DNA from: Clostridiales bacterium
Lineage (GTDB): Bacteria; Bacillota_A; Clostridia; Christensenellales; Aristaeellaceae
Reading direction: 5' to 3'
DNA: 5,160 nt
Assembly (NCBI GenBank): GCA_024684665.1
Contig: JAIKWN010000142.1
Coordinates: 1-5,160, forward strand
Positions 4,721-5,160 of the stretch are shown piece by piece (the first letter of the stretch is position 1; the number at the start of each line of letters is the position of its first letter). A program made the position numbers and the translations under genes. The notes beneath the pieces were generated by a model. That model made no database searches and was not told the origin of the DNA. It saw only the letters and a program-made list of their open reading frames with translations.

Positions 4721-5160
4721 AATACATCCGCTCCACGGTGTAGTTTTTGACCTTTCCGATGGCCGCGATGGCCGCCGTTGGGTCGAAGAAGTATTCCTTG
4801 TCGCCGATCTTCGTGACCGTCCACGCATGATACTGCTTGTCCGCGTAGCCGATCACCAGACGGCCCGGCAGCCCCGCCACCCGAAGCATGCAGCAGGTGA
4901 TGGCGGAAAGTTCCTGACAGATGCCCATCTTCTTTTTATACGCCCCTTCGATATCCGGCAGCATGCCGGCGCTGACCGTGGCCGCCCGGATGAAATCGTA
5001 GAGGAACGTGCCTTTCACGAACTCGCATACCGCCCGGTAGCGCTCCGTCTCATCTTCCTTCCCGGCGGTCAGTTCGTCGCTCTTCTTCACCGCCTCAAAG
5101 GTGATTTCATAATTCACATACTGATTCGGAACAAGATAGGCCGCGTCCTCCCGGGTAAGC
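4719..5160 (-). CDS. Transglutaminase-like (papain-fold) protein, C-terminal part, 5' end outside window
   Basis: The frame is open to the window edge, so 146 C-terminal residues are visible. The transglutaminase core is clear: the nucleophile Cys in MGICQELS (visible residue 81, codon 4919-4917), His in KQYHAWTV (residue 111) and Asp in YFFDPTAA (residue 126), in the family order Cys-His-Asp. The preceding YLVPNQYVNYEITFEA and AGMLPDIEGAYKKK stretches resemble secreted or lipoprotein transglutaminase-like proteins of Clostridia. In those, a signal peptide and an N-terminal domain come first, and here they would lie outside the window. A GTG at 5117 could be read as a start, but it has no Shine-Dalgarno sequence and conserved-looking sequence continues upstream of it, so it is probably an internal Val. 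The family includes proteases, cross-linkers and inactive members, so the substrate cannot be named. It lies 70 bases upstream of the pilus-like genes on the same strand, which suggests co-transcription. An extracellular role is inferred. Confidence 0.85.
   Translation of the reverse strand, partial: LTREDAAYLVPNQYVNYEITFEAVKKSDELTAGKEDETERYRAVCEFVKGTFLYDFIRAATVSAGMLPDIEGAYKKKMGICQELSAITCCMLRVAGLPGRLVIGYADKQYHAWTVTKIGDKEYFFDPTAAIAAIGKVKNYTVERMY

Noticed and set aside
3887..4750. Long plus-strand open frame of 287 codons opposite the platform gene
   Set aside because: It is antisense to a clearly recognised T2SSF protein, and its product is rich in Arg/His/Asp with no domain. Long antisense frames are common opposite GC-rich genes.
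4719..5117. Transglutaminase-like protein starting at the GTG at 5117
   Set aside because: There is no ribosome binding site, and family-like sequence (YLVPNQY) continues upstream in frame to the window edge.
1..5160. Frequent TTCCGC/GCGGAA words, considered as a DNA-uptake-type signal
   Set aside because: They mostly fall in frame as Ala-Glu or Glu-rich codon pairs (GCG GAA) on the coding strand, so codon use explains them.

Overview
The window reads as part of a Clostridia-type Bacillota chromosome, probably a relatively GC-rich member of a Lachnospiraceae-like group. The evidence is the strong AGGAGG-type ribosome binding sites, a DUF4364 protein, a DUF4860 protein, an HPr-like protein in a non-sugar context, and a secreted-type transglutaminase of the Clostridia style. 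The taxonomic placement is inference. Every supported gene is on the minus strand, so transcription runs from high to low coordinates. No rRNA, tRNA, mobile element, CRISPR array or long non-coding stretch was found.

Layout in transcription order: (1) 5160-4719, the C-terminal part of a transglutaminase-like protein that enters from outside the window. (2) 4648-1920-871, a compact type IV pilus/type II secretion-like operon. It holds a GspF/PilC-family inner-membrane platform protein, four small single-pass membrane proteins that look like divergent (pseudo)pilins (100 aa orphan, DUF4860, 133 aa GspI-like protein, 159 aa protein with an acidic tail), and a complete PilT-family ATPase. The last five genes overlap head to tail by 7, 4, 8 and 10 bases, so they are almost certainly translationally coupled. 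(3) A short gap with a good sigma-A-type promoter (TATAAT, 17-base spacer). (4) 786-541 and 544-5, an HPr-like protein lacking the phosphorylatable histidine and a DUF4364 winged-helix-like protein, overlapping by 4 bases.

How the genes may work together: the platform protein, ATPase and small N-terminal-anchor proteins are the parts list of a type IV filament machine. What makes this one unusual is that the ATPase is of the retraction (PilT) type, no PilB/GspE extension ATPase or prepilin peptidase is visible, and none of the four pilin-like proteins has a canonical prepilin cleavage motif with Glu at +5. Three of them keep a glycine just ahead of or within the start of the hydrophobic segment. 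This suggests a minimal, diverged Clostridia pilus-like system. Missing parts could lie beyond position 5160 or elsewhere in the genome. The HPr-like/DUF4364 pair looks like a separate, possibly regulatory, transcription unit, although no clear terminator separates it from pilT.
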